A stretch of 64,000 nt of DNA from Vandiemenella viatica (taxonomy: Eukaryota > Arthropoda > Insecta > Orthoptera > Morabidae): positions 65,320,531 through 65,384,530 of the forward strand of contig CM061918.1 in NCBI GenBank assembly GCA_031002005.1, in the 5' to 3' direction. Shown here piece by piece: positions 45,422 to 56,770 of this stretch (position 1 is its first letter; each line of letters opens with the position of its first letter). The notes under the pieces are model-generated. The model did no database searches, was not told the origin of the DNA, and saw only the letters and a program-made list of their open reading frames with translations. Position numbers and translations under genes: made by a program.

Positions 45422-46195
45422 TCTATACTAATATTATAAATGCGAAAGTAACTCTGCCTGACTGTCTATTTGTTACGTTTCTTGGGATAAATGGCTACTC
45501 CAATCGTGATGAAATTTGACGAGGAGATGCTATTTGACATTAGGATGGACTTGCAATACCATATTATTTATAGATAAGAACATATTGTCATTAGATTATG
45601 AAAACTATCTGAACTGTGAAACACAAATGAATAGTATCTATATGTGTTTGTAATGAGTAGTGCTAGAGAGCAGTGGCTGCGTAGCGCAGTGGTAACGTAC
45701 CTACTGTACTTACGTAAACTCTCGTGTGGCTTCGGGTTCAAACCTCCCTGCCAGCAAATATTTTTATGAATTGTTTTTCATAGTTTGAGCCAAGTCTAGG
45801 ATTTTGTAGTAAGGATACCATGTTCTGGCAAATCTTTGGTGATAGAGTAGTGCCCTAAGCGTTTACTTTATTCAGGGTATACTGGTTCCACACGCAATTT
45901 TTGTGTGATCTAAACTAATAAAATTATATATGCGAAAGTAAGTCTCCGTCTTTTTTTTACGTTTTGGTGACTATATGTGTATACCGATATATCGAAATAC
46001 TTAGTATCATTAGGAACGAAATAGGATACTTTTTTCCGATATGAATAAATGAGACATGTGCGACGGTAGAATGGTATATCGATAGCGTTCCCGTCATATT
46101 ATGCCGACATATCTTAGGTAACTTCTAGCTTTGTATATCCAATTCTAACAATCAAATTCTAAATTCACGCGTACGAAGTCACGGGTAACAGCTAG
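45422..46195 (+). mobile_element. Helitron-like element carrying a tRNA-like segment
   Basis: The 5' end TCTATACTAATATTATAAATG and 3' end GTACGAAGTCACGGGTAACAGCTAG, with A before and T after, are Helitron-like. It is 774 bp and non-coding. A second 5'-end-like segment (CTAAACTAATAAAATTATATATG near 45911) lies inside. It matches 57466-58768 (minus) over nearly all its length. Confidence 0.8.
45670..45750 (+). repeat. tRNA-like head inside the Helitron-like element
   Basis: GCGTAGCGCAGTGGTAACG is a good box A and CGGGTTCAAACCTCC a good box B, about 38 bp apart, followed by AGCAAATATTTTTATG. The box B half is also present in the copy at 57466-58768. It is too degenerate in the arms to call a tRNA gene; a captured SINE head or pol III promoter is likelier. 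Confidence 0.6.
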
Positions 46196-46907
46196 TTTGT
46201 AATACACTGACCATCCCCTCATAACCCACGGCACCAAGATAGACGATGGCGCCGCGACCATGGGCAGTCTAAGACCGTTTGCCAGTTAGACAGAATGGCC
46301 GTGGTTCTACCCCATTTGGTATTATTTATACAGTCTATCTCATAGTCTATAATGTATATCCACTGTACAAACACAGGCTTTCTTTGTTTGAGCATGCGTT
46401 GTTGGTCTACGCATTATGCTGCGATCACTAGGAGGCTCAAGTTGCAATGCGACACCTATTTAAATCATTCATAGCCAGAGAGAGGGTTAGCAGAAAAGGC
46501 ATCTCTCTCGCTCTCACCCTGACTTATGACTTACCTAAGATCGACAATGTTGCAAGACAGACTCAATAACTCAATACTTATATATATTAACCTCACTGAC
46601 GAACTTGATTTGGAAAAATTGTTGAATCAGCTTATTTCCAAAAGTGCAAAGAGTTGCACAGTTTATTTTGAAGTCGAGAATTTTCTTTATAGCTAAACGT
46701 CAGGAAAGGTTCCCTACACCTACTCAGCCTGTTATCCAGTGAGTACCGCGGAAGGTAAAGAATGGCCGTAGCGTGTCGCTGAACCCATCACATTGCTTCT
46801 GGTGTCGAAGGTTGCAATGGGAGTGCGGAGCTCTACCCTTGTGAATCCTGCGGGAAGTTGGATGAGCCTTTACCTTTACAGTTCATCATATGGTATCCAA
46901 TGGTTTT
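46196..46907. other. Unrecognised spacer
   Basis: No supported feature. Confidence 0.4.
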
Positions 46908-46920
46908 ATTGTCAAGACCC

Positions 46921-47071
46921 TTATTCGTATAACCGTCCGGGCATCCAGATTTCCATGATTTCCCCAAATCACTCCAAGCGAACGCCGGGAATTCTTTCCC
47001 ATTCCTTGTCCCCATCCTTTCCTGCCTCTAATGATCTCGACGTCGACGAAGCGTAAAGCCATAATAAAAAA
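46921..47071 (+). repeat. SINE type A, 5'-truncated, with target duplication
   Basis: Starts within the head (CCGTCCGGGCATCCAGATT), central domain with a deletion, TCGACGTCGACGAAGCG tail and A-run. ATTGTCAAGACC (46908) before and ATTGTCAAGGCC (47072) after form the duplication. Confidence 0.8.
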
Positions 47072-47085
47072 ATTGTCAAGGCCTG

Positions 47086-47285
47086 TGCGAGTGGAAACTT
47101 TCCCGGCGTATCGATGCAACAAAATTTTCTCGGGTGTCCAGCCGGATGGTGTTGTAAAAACACGACGTCGAGGCAGAGACAGTCAGCTGAGAACAACTAC
47201 AGATACCTGATGAAGACAGCAGAGTCAGCTGTCGAAACGTCGTGTTTTTACACCACCATCCGGCTGGACACCCGAGAAGATTTTG
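47086..47285. mobile_element. Foldback element with the best hammerhead-like core
   Basis: Arms of about 48 bp (AATTTTCTCGGGTGTCCAGC... and ...GGCTGGACACCCGAGAAGATT). The loop carries CTGATGA (47207-47213), A, stem GACAGC/GCTGTC closing a 7-nt loop, and GAAAC (47234-47238). The arm strands 47153-47168 and 47237-47252 would form stem III and leave GTC at 47167-47169 as cleavage triplet, the hammerhead order of parts. Stem I is weak. TTGTCAAGGCCTG (47073) and TTGTCAAGACCTG (47286) flank it as a 13-bp duplication. Confidence 0.7.
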
Positions 47286-47298
47286 TTGTCAAGACCTG

Positions 47299-48109
47299 AC
47301 GCAAGAATTAACACATTTCCTGTCGTTACTAGAATCACCGTCAGAAGGCTTCTTTTGGAAATTTCTTTAGATCAGCAGAGGTATTCCATTCGATATCTCC
47401 TTTTTTCCCGAAACGTACCACCTTGATGCCCATTTTCAGAGTTGTGTTCAGCTGAAAATCTTCACGAAGGTGATTCGAGTGTACGGTGGTTTGGTAAGGG
47501 CTAGGCGAGTTGTTGGCAACGCGTTACCTGTAACTTCATCTCGCTCAGAGCAGACCCCGTCCCTCAAGTATGTACATAGATTAATCTAGCTTGCTTAGGA
47601 ACGCGATGATTCAAGTGCAACATTCTCCAAGACACGTTCATCGTATCTCTGACGTAAGAATAATGAAGCTGCATGGCGAATCCTGTCCAGACATGACAGT
47701 AAATACTCTTATCCCGGCATTACATGACATGTAAAGTACGACTTCTGGGTCTGCTGGGACATACCGTGACGCTGTTATCAGCGATTGGTATTTTGAACAT
47801 AAGCGTTTTCAGAATTAATGGAGGAGCAGTAAGAAAGAAATCGATGTGATGAATGTCATTGTAAAATCATTTTAATGCCCCATTCTATACTGTATTCTAA
47901 AAGTTAAACGCATTGGAATAAGCTGTTAATATGATCTTCATCATTTCTCGAAGGTTAGCTGAGAAAAGTGGCATAGATATATAACTATTCTTGTCCGTTA
48001 TTTTCGCTACGAAGACATACAAATAAATTAAGTTCTTCCGAATTCTCTCATGGAATAATTAGCAGTTCAGATGACCTATTATCTTAAAAAATATTTACAA
48101 CTAAATCTT
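47299..48109. other. Unrecognised stretch
   Basis: No supported feature. Confidence 0.4.
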
Positions 48110-48861
48110 TTTTATTTATAATTATATCGTTTAGTCCACTAAGGAGCGCGTGGAACCATTAATTTGCATTGTTCTTCTTGCTGTTCTTATTTTCCCACAG
48201 CCTCCTCATCCTTTCGCTGTGGGCTTGACGTCTCTCTTGTGTCCATGCATTTCTGAGTTTCAGATTTTTTTGATGTAGGGCTCTTAGGGGCAAATTTATG
48301 TGAGGTGATCAATTGTCTATATTTACTGCGTGTGGATGTCAGTGGGCCAAGGCTGGCTTCTGCAACGTATTTCTGGGTTTCTACAAACCGGCGTGCTTTG
48401 TTTTGTCGGGGACCGTTGACGATGTGGAAAATTTTCTTGGTAAGTAGTGATTCATCCATTCGTGCTATATGTCCATAAAATTTCATGCGTCTTTTCCGTG
48501 CGAGTGAGGTGAATCTTTCGGTCAATGAATACAGTTCTTCTGAGCATTTGCGCATCCAGATTTTGGGGCCGAATATTTTTCTCAGTATCTGTGTTTCTAT
48601 TTTTTCTATTCGTTTAACATTTACCGTTAATGATGATGTCTCCGTCGCATACAGTGCTCCTGGAAGAACGATGGTGTGGTAGTGATGGAGTTTGGCTTTC
48701 GTGGAAAGTGATTTCTTATTGTTTATAGGATCGATCTTCTTAAAGTATTTATACTCCTTCCGGCCTTGGATTTCGATGCTAGTTAACTCAGAGAGTTTGT
48801 TAGTGAAAGTCAGTTTTGTCAACTGAGAATTACTGTATTGAATTACTTTACTGAAATGCAA
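48110..48861 (-). pseudogene. Non-LTR retrotransposon ORF2, C-terminal part
   Basis: An open minus-strand frame of 224 codons (stop at 48187). It contains KYFKKIDPINNKKSLSTK, LHHYHTIVLPGALYATET, RIEKIETQILRKIFGPK and RRMKFYGHIARMDESLLTKK, the thumb/C-terminal region following the RT catalytic core. A short 3' UTR with GCTCCTTAGTGGACTAAACG and an A-rich end follows. The catalytic domain is absent (5' truncation). It is a different lineage from 1930-4281 judging by the C-terminal sequence. Confidence 0.8.
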
Positions 48862-49427
48862 TTAACAACGAAAATAGAAAATTTAGGGTAGTTTCAAAGT
48901 AACGTTTCAGAGAAGAATTGATAGTACTGAAAAGAACAGACAGCTTTGCAGTTTAGAAGAGTAGGATCTTTGGGAAGGTCATGAGGTGGCAACAAACAAC
49001 TGGTTTGGTACACAATTTTTGGGAGAATTGTTTACAACAGACGCTGGTGAACCAAGCGTTGAAGAGAAGCTATCAGCGAATCTGGTGAGCGAGCACTAAG
49101 GTTCCGCCCTACCATCCGGAGCGCTTGGTTTCGTTTTCTGTTTTCTATTGTCCCAGAAATATCTCCTGGTTTGTTCACGAAGGCGCAGTCCGACTTCGTT
49201 TCCATTCCTTGATTCTTTCAGTAATAACGACGCCTGCGGCGATCCCTGTGGCTCGAGTGATGTATAACGAGAGAAACGTTTCTCAGGTGTCAGTAGTAAA
49301 GTATTGGAAAGCAGCGAGTACGCGGCTCGATTTCTCCCGAGTCGTAAACCCGAGGCGTCAGCTGGGTCCCATCCGATTCTCTCGCTGACTGATGTTTCCA
49401 TAGCAGCAGTTGTCGCAACAGAGAACG
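48862..49427. other. Unrecognised stretch
   Basis: An open minus-strand frame at 49096-49527 has no recognisable domain and overlaps the LINE tail that follows. Confidence 0.35.
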
Positions 49428-49560
49428 AATACAAAAACGTTGAAAATAATTTAAAGTTAAAATTTGCCGACGGCAAATGTAGGTGGGTGCAGAGAAGGGG
49501 GAAGATGGGTGGTAGGGAAATTGCCACCGGAGCGTGCGCTCAATCGCAATTTAATTAAAT
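49428..49560 (+). repeat. CR1/Jockey-like LINE, extreme 3' end
   Basis: GTTAAAATTTGCCGACGGC, GGTGGGTGCAGAGAAGGG, GAAATTGCCACCGGAGCG and AATTTAATTAAAT match the 3' ends at 8205-8300 and 31160-31255. Confidence 0.75.
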
Positions 49561-50285
49561 AAAATTCGTGGAAGTTAAGTTGTAATGGTGTAACATCCAC
49601 ATGCGTGATTTATACGTTCGTCTGCCAATCTATGGGAAATGCGATTTTAATTGAAGATTAGTTTGAATACTAATACAAGGCCTGCTTGGTAATCGTGTCT
49701 GCAACGCAGTGACGTCATACGCCCTGCCCTCTTCAGTTGGCCAATAACGGCCAGAGATGTTTTTCTATCTCCATCCATAGATAAAACTGTTGCAACAACT
49801 TATGAATGAACGTTACCTTTTTATGTTTCTCTAATGTTTGAATATGCTATAAATTTCCAACCACTAAGAAAAATACGTATTTCATTTACATCAACATATT
49901 CATTTTTCTTTTTGTTTATTTATATTCGTTCCATGTAGATGTGTTAGTTACATTCTTTGTCCGTAGATGTGACTGTAACGGAAGCGAAGAATGTAGGCTA
50001 CCTATTTACATGTTTGTAGTGGTTCGATATTTTCTCCTTTAAATTAACATTTCAAACAAATCATAAAGAAAGCTATGTATTTCTTTTAAATCCGTATTTT
50101 AATTATGAAGAGGATTGTGCAATGGATCGAGAAAGAGCCGAAATATGTGCAGCATCACATCATTACAAAATCAAGATTATGGGCGTTATTTAATAACAAC
50201 TCTATTTATTGCAATGTTGCTGCAGGCTATTTTTCCGCAGTTGCTCAGTTAAGTAAATTATAAAATGAAGCCAATGCAATTGTTT
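49561..50285. other. AT-rich spacer
   Basis: Nothing recognised. Confidence 0.4.
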
Positions 50286-50746
50286 TTGTATGCTTTAATG
50301 CCGTACGCGTTTTACCTCTCATCGAGGCATCATCAGCGACGAATTATTTACAGTGGTGAACAAATGTAAGCTTTCTCGGTGAGTCAGTTACGTAAAATCT
50401 TCTCGAGCTTTCCACCGGGACCGTCCTCTTCGCCGTTCTCTTCGCCGGAAGATGGAGCCAGAGGCAGGCTTCGAAACGTCGCCTTAAATAGACGCGCTAT
50501 CCCGGTGGAAAACTCGAGAAGATTTTATGCATTTACATTGGTGTTCTCAGGGTTGGTGATCACATATCTCTATTTTTCCCCCAACGAATGTTACCGTCAA
50601 AATGGCTTTAGTGGTAACATGCTTTGGGGGAATAACAGAGATGTGTGGTTACAAACCCCGAGAACACCAATGTAAAAATTCATCGTTGATGATACCTCGA
50701 TCAGAGTCGAACCGCGTACGGCATTGAAACATACAAAAACGGTATC
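50286..50746. mobile_element. Nested palindromic element with several hammerhead-like cores
   Basis: Outer arms (about 50286-50347 and 50680-50746) are inverted copies containing GCCGTACGCG and CCTCGAT. Within them are two separate hairpins: 50394-50527 (arms AAAATCTTCTCGAGCTTTCC and mate) and 50535-50673 (arms ACATTGGTGTTCTCAGGGTT and mate). Hammerhead-like cores occur at 50309-50336 on minus (CTGATGAT, GCCTC/GAGGT stem, AAAAC), at about 50446-50477 on plus (GAAGAT, GAGCC/GGCTT stem, CGAAAC) and at 50686-50713 on plus (degenerate). Confidence 0.7.
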
Positions 50747-50893
50747 ATTGGTGTCATTTTTATCATTTAATAAACAACTCTATTTCGTTAATCAAGAGCG
50801 AAGAAATAAACTTCCAGAACGCCGCGTTCAATCAATCATTTTTGACGGGTTTGAAAGCTAATAGAAATAAAAATTGCGACTTTGTTGTTTAGG

Positions 50894-51041
50894 AGGCATC
50901 CATTAATTACGTGAGGTGTTTTTCTGGACCCCCCCCCCCTTTCCTCTCTGGTGAGACCTCTCCTCTCCCCCATGGTGAGGTTTCGTGAGATTTCGCCGGA
51001 CCCCTTCCCCCCAAATTCACCTCACGTAATTAATGGACGCT
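50894..51041. mobile_element. MITE with 25-bp terminal inverted repeats
   Basis: GGCATCCATTAATTACGTGA at the left and TCACGTAATTAATGGACGCT at the right are inverted; the interior is a C-rich 100 bp without coding capacity. The superfamily is not clear from the flanks. Confidence 0.8.
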
Positions 51042-51805
51042 CACTTAACAAAATCTTGCCGCAAGTATCCTGGATCAATTTTTATTAAAAAAATTATGTT
51101 CATCTGTTCACGTATTAAATGAGTCACTATTTAAACCTATTAGTTGAAATTCAAAATATACTCATCCTCCATGCGACGGAACAAAGTTGCCTGAGTAAAA
51201 TCTATCGCAACGAGGGGTTGCCGGCATTTAAATGATTCAAAATGCGACCGTTCTCAGTATAAAGTTAATGCGTCAATAATCTGCGTGCTGCGTGGGCAAT
51301 GCAGTAATGCAGACTATTGACGCATGTGCAATAGAGCCCATTATGGCTCGCATCTTGGATCATTTAAATTTTGGCATAGCCTAGTTGAGGAAGGTTATAC
51401 GCTAACAATCATATTCCATAGTATACAGGACAAACTTTTCTTGAATTTGATTTTTGAAGTGAAAACTTCTATAGGCGCGATGTGACTCCGTGAAGTCAAG
51501 TCACCAACATGCCACCTGTTGTGCATGTCACCATCACGCCACCTGTTGTTCGTATGATATGCGCGTTGGACGCTTTTCGCAAAATCTTTATAAAACATAC
51601 AGTTTTCATCCGATTTTCATGACACCTCGCATATATATACTTTTGAAACAAATAGAAAAACGCTGATTACGTCTGATTTACAGAAACCTAAACCCTCTCG
51701 TTCTTTCCTCCCCTCCCCCCCCACCCCACCTTAATTTCTTTCACAAGCCCACAGTTTTTATCCGATTTTGATAGTACTTAGCACACGTATACTTCAAAAC
51801 AAGGC
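51042..51805. other. Unrecognised spacer
   Basis: Includes a C-rich run at about 51710-51725. No supported feature. Confidence 0.4.
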
Positions 51806-51880
51806 GGTCTGGTAGCTCAGCGGTTAAAGTGCTTACTTCGGAAAGTTCTCACTCCGGTCGCGGGTTCAAATCTCACAGTG
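51806..51880 (+). repeat. SINE type D head
   Basis: GCGGTCTGGTAGCTCAGCGG (box A) and GCGGGTTCAAATCTC (box B), about 43 bp apart, resembling 35683-35760. It lacks the rest of the type D body and runs into the foldback copy that follows. Confidence 0.65.
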
Positions 51881-51920
51881 AATAGAAACTTGATTTGATT
51901 TTATGAACTACACCGGGAAG

Positions 51921-52151
51921 TTCCAGAGGCAGGCTTCGAAACGTCGCCCTAAATAGACGCGCTATCCCGGTGGAAAGCTCGAGAAGATTTTACGCATTTA
52001 CGTTGGTGTTCTCAGGGTTCGTGACCACACATCTCTATTTTTTTCCCAACGAATGTTACCGTTAAAATACCTAAGCAAAATGGCTTTAGCGGTAACATGC
52101 TTCGGGGGAACAGCTGAGATGTGTGGTTACAAACCCTGAGAACACCAATGT
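51921..52151. mobile_element. Second copy of the inner foldback unit
   Basis: Matches 50462-50673 (AGAGGCAGGCTTCGAAACGTCG, the right hairpin arm CTCGAGAAGATTTTACGCATT, and the whole second hairpin 52000-52151), with an ATACCTAAGCA insertion in the loop. The left arm of the first hairpin and the outer arms are missing. Confidence 0.75.
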
Positions 52152-52159
52152 AAATAGAA

Positions 52160-52510
52160 GATTCCTTTGGTAATTTGTTTCAGTCCCTCACGTACTTACC
52201 TACAAAAGAAAATTTTCTCAATCCTTTATGCCTGAAATTAATGCCAGCTTGTGATCATGATAATCTTTTTCCATATATGTAATATTCCTTATTCTTCACC
52301 AATATCCTTCCAGGCCTTGCGCACTTCCAGCACTTTTTTTACCTTCCTGTGTTTCAGTGACTTCCAATCTGGTTTCTTGATCGTGTAAGTTACTGATTGT
52401 TTTCTGCGGTAATTTATACAAGAAAAAGTAGCTTCCCTCCTTTCAATCCTCTCGAAATTACCTGAAATATGGGTTCCATACTGCACGACCTTGTTGAAGC
52501 AATGGTCTCA
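52160..52510 (-). pseudogene. CR1/Jockey-like LINE fragment
   Basis: The minus strand reads GNFERIERREATFSCINYRRK, VTYTIKKPDWKSLKHRK and VRKAWKDIGEE, the same segment as 30792-31000, with some 3' sequence down to 52160. Confidence 0.7.
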
Positions 52511-53305
52511 ACAAAGCTTTGTAACCTAATTTCTTCACTTTTCTGGTACATCCCTTCACTAATCTCTTCAATATATGAAGGATTTAGTTAACCTCTTCAT
52601 ACCACCTGCCCAACGTGTTCCTCTCAATAAGATTTATTATCAAATATATTATGCAAATATAATTGAAAGGTCCTCAAGAAACAATTCCTTCTTGTCGCAA
52701 TACGGAATATCAGCTAGCATTCTGGTCCAGGCACCATTTTTACATAGCCATAAACTCCGGTAATAATGCTTTTCGAAGATGAAATCTTCCGCCACACGCA
52801 CATTACTACACCTAGGTGTCAAGATGGAAAGCTGATCCAAAATAAAGTGTCAAGTATGAATTATACTTCTTTACACATCAACATTTTAGAAGTGTTCTAT
52901 TTGACAGATTTATTGTGTAGAATATTAAGAGACTACTAGAAAATGTTATCGAGTGAAGTTAGGCACGAAGCAAAACGAAAAAGATAGAACGCAAAAACTG
53001 TGTTGCTGACTGAATTGTAAAAAATTAATTATGATTATCATTCATTTCGCTCCTAATAATTACTATTATTTTCCGTGTCCTGTGTCAATGGAACCAATGA
53101 TAAGCTGGTAGTGCTATCACTAGCACTGGGTTTAAAATATTTGGTTTTTCATAGTTTTCTATCTGACTGAGGCCCTACACCACGACACCCTATATGATCG
53201 TTGGTATCGAATCGACCCATAAAAGAATCTAAACGTTCAAAATCTGCAAATATTTATTAAAATATTTATTACAATAACCAAGATAACCGTTACTTAATCG
53301 AAATA
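52511..53305. other. AT-rich spacer
   Basis: Nothing recognised. Confidence 0.4.
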
Positions 53306-54218
53306 CACTTGACGGCAAGAAAAATTGAAGCACCCAGAACACGGGTATAGATGTCAATGTACACATTCACACCATTGGTGGCGGTGTAAATGATTAGATC
53401 TGCAATTCTCTGTGTAAGGTAGAACGGCCACCAAAGTGCATAAGTGCTGTTTGTGTTTAGTGTCGTTACCAGGCCTGATAGTTTTTATAACGAGACTGTA
53501 CAGAGTCGGATACTGAGTGATCATTGTGAAGGATAGAGCGATACCACTCGTGTAGGACGGCGTTATCAGCACCAGATAGAAATGGAAACAGGTCTCTTGT
53601 TAGCCTCAATTTGGCCGGCTGGCCGAATCGTGCAATATCCAGATCTGTGGGGCATTCGGATGTGACTGTGGCCCGATGTTGGACTGCTTGGGAACGTGAG
53701 GCTAGGGATACTCGTCGTCAACGTTGCGGTCGACTACGTTTGGATCGCCGCATTGTGCACCAAGCACATCGTAACCTCTTTACATCTTCCATGGGTGCCA
53801 TTTTTCAACAGGACAATGCTCGTCCAGACACGGCACATGTCTCTATGAACTATTTGATATTGAGGTACTCCCGTGGCCAGTGAGATCCATAAATGTCTCT
53901 AATATAACATATATGGGGCAGCTGCTACGTCAACGCTGTCCCAGTTCCACTATCCAGGATATCAAGGACCAGTTACAACAGTTGTGGGCCATCTTGCCTT
54001 AGGGGAGGATGCAATGGATTTAAGGCACCCTTTTAAAGTCGCATCCAGGCCAGAGGGAATGCAACCTGACACTGATAAATGGGCTCATACTGCCAAGTTC
54101 TTTGTAAATTTGACTCGATTTTGTAATCACTGAAATAACATCACCCCCTCAACCCATGAAGTTTCATTTTGTTTCCTCCTCCTCGTCTTGGTGCTTCACT
54201 TTAATTTGTCAGGCAATG
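53306..54218 (+). mobile_element. Tc1-like element, internally deleted
   Basis: Terminal repeats: CACTTGACGGCAAGAAAAAT at the left, and CATTGCCTGACAAATTAAAG as the right end read inward, with a shared TGAAGCACC block. TA flanks both ends. 913 bp against about 1.6 kb for an autonomous element of this type. Confidence 0.85.
53590..54000 (+). pseudogene. Tc1-like transposase with central deletion
   Basis: The N-terminal helix-turn-helix part (SRSVGHSDVTVARCWTAWERE, RCGRLRLDRRIVHQA) is joined to the region of the second catalytic Asp (IFQQDNARPDTAHVSMNY); the first catalytic Asp block is lost. Further frames give LLRQRCPSSTIQDIKDQL and LWAILP at the C-terminus. The usual SPIEH segment with the catalytic Glu is degraded. 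Non-functional. Confidence 0.8.
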
Positions 54219-56555
54219 TAATTGGTGTGTTTTTGAATTCAGCCCAGTAATTTATTACACCCAGACGGTGTAGACCATTGCGTCAGTTTGAGACACGACA
54301 AGCGGTACATGTTTGCAGCTGGTGTGGGACCCACTGTGTAAGCTGTTCCCATTGTCTGAGTTGCGGTTCCCACAGAAGACAGATTTGCGCAACTTAGAGT
54401 GCAATCGCGTCGCGTCAGGCGTGACGCAAAGCCCATTAGGAACGGTAAAGAACGAGCCAGACAATGGGCCCGTCGTGCCACCGCATCGCCTCTAATAGCT
54501 AGGCATACACACACACATTTGTGCGCCAGCAATTCCGTGGCGATCCATACAGACGATAAAATATGTGTGTTAATTGTCTAACGACGAGCCGCATCACAAG
54601 CCAATAGCAATTGTTACAGATTTGTACGTGGCGAGCATGCGCGACGGTAACCATACACACAGATATCTCACTTAAGAATTCACTCGCGGCAGATAAGACT
54701 TGCTGAGTATCTAACAAGGAAGATGAGCAAAAAATTTGTGGCTGATTTAATTGCGACATATCAGCAACATACTACATTTGGAATGTGAAACCAAAAAGAG
54801 GGCGCGACCAGAAATTTTTTTAAAATAGTCAATTGATAGAGATTGGTGGGAAATATAATATAAAAGTTGACAGTGCATTAATAAAAAAGAAAATCAACTC
54901 GGAGTGCTTTTCGCAAGATATATATATAAAATGAAAATTCAGCAAGAAGTCTAATAGGCGAAGACGAAATCTACAAAACTAATTTACGCTATTACTACGA
55001 CTTACTACTGTTTATGTATCTGTGCATTTATGTAATACTGAAGAAATCGAAGAAAATGCTTTTCAAATAGTACGAGTAGCAGTATATGATCGTGTTTATA
55101 ATCTTCCTGCAACCACTTTTTTTTGTCATACTGTCCATTTCTTATTCTTTTTTACAACTCTAATATAAGCTGCTCCGTGAATAAATACGTTTATTTGTGT
55201 AGAACTTAAAAACCCGTTTCATTTCAATATTGTCACGTCGCTTGTAACATAACCTCACTACACTTGGATCGCGATGTTTTGGAATTCCCAGTGAGCCGCG
55301 AGCCAGGAAATTATGACGGATTAATCCGTAGACCATTACCATAAACACAACAATTTGAGCGCGGCGAGCCAGCTGAACGACAAATGTGTGATACTGATGT
55401 TCCTGTGTATGGGCTCCCGCAAGTACAGGATCGTCGCGAGAATATCCGCACGCAAATCTTCAGCGAGCTTACTGGCGCGCAAATGTGTGTGTGTATGGGC
55501 TGCTATAACTAGCCACTCTCTGTCGCTGTGTTTAATCCTGCATCAGGTGCCATTGCGGAATAACACATCTTGCTTGTTTTAGGGTGAAATAAAAACTTTC
55601 AAAATGTTGAAAAGTACCTGTCATAACCAATGTTTTAAATTTCTGTGATACCGGAACAAATCCGTAAACATACTAATTGATAGCTTTTCAATAATAAAGT
55701 TGTTTTGCTTCAAGATCCTCTAAGTAGGACACTTAAAAAAAAGTCTTCAGTATACGAGAAATTATAGTATGACATGTAGTCGATAATTTTTTGTCTAGTA
55801 ACGATATAAATCAATTGCTTCTTCCCACAATACATATAAGTCATTAACTATTTATACAGATTTTGATCGGGACAATTAGCTCTAAAATTATGAAAATAAA
55901 ATTAATGCTGAAGATTTTTGGTGATACCAGTTCATACCCTCAGACAGATGCAGCTGGCTTACAGATTTATAGCAGTAAAGAATAGACTAGGTTTTCTCCG
56001 TGAATAGAGTAAAGTTCGCGTCATTTTCTTGTAGAGTAGTAAATCATCATTATTAATTTACTAGTATTTGGTAACTTACTAAATCCAGTTCGAAACTAAA
56101 ATCAAATTTATATAAGAGCAAGAAATAAGAAGTATCTCGAATCTTATATAAAAAGTAGAAATCCATGCAAAATAGAAAGCCTATAAGATTATAGCATTAC
56201 TGGTATTCAGTTAACCCAATTAACAGAAGTCATTAATTTTAACATCCTATTTTTCTCGAAAAGTAAGCGACTCGTATACAGTAGTTTAGTATCCAGACTG
56301 GAAAGCGTACTATAAATTAAATGCTCAGAACATATTTTAAATTTCAACTCCTTCGCCAATTGATGTAGCGAGATGACAGACACATACCAGAGATTTTAAT
56401 TCAGACCCTTTGCTCTCAAACTGTGGTTTTTGAGTCAGAAACTGTTGGGTAATTTTTTTGTGGAACAAACACACACAAAAATGACAAAAATTTGAGTTCA
56501 AGGTCCTCTTGTTGTTTTCAATCTGCTTAAAGATATTTTTTTTATATTCCGTACT
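54219..56555. other. Unrecognised stretch with one short duplicated segment
   Basis: GGCGCRCAAATGTGTGTGTG occurs on minus near 54530 and on plus near 55470, so a dispersed repeat may be present. No gene found. Confidence 0.4.
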
Positions 56556-56770
56556 TATGATTTTACGCCTCGTCGACGTCGAGATCATTACAGGTGGGAA
56601 AGGAGTGAGAGGCAAGGAACAGGAAGGGATTTGTCAATGGCCTTTTTGAAGGCGTTGAGTGATTGGAGAAACCCTGGAAATCCAAAATCTGGATAGCCGG
56701 ATGGGGATTCGAACCTTCATCCTGCGGAATGCAAAGCAAAAACGTTACCGCTAATCCACCACGAACGGGC
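56556..56770 (-). repeat. SINE type A, internal deletion
   Basis: TTTTACGCCTCGTCGACGTC, GAACAGGAAGGGATTTGTCA, box B complement GGATTCGAACC, and CCACCACGAACGGGC. The distal central domain is deleted. Confidence 0.85.

Noticed and set aside
51806..51880. Candidate tRNA gene (good box A and box B)
   Set aside because: Related heads occur with a SINE body at 35683 and 59207; the arms do not pair convincingly.
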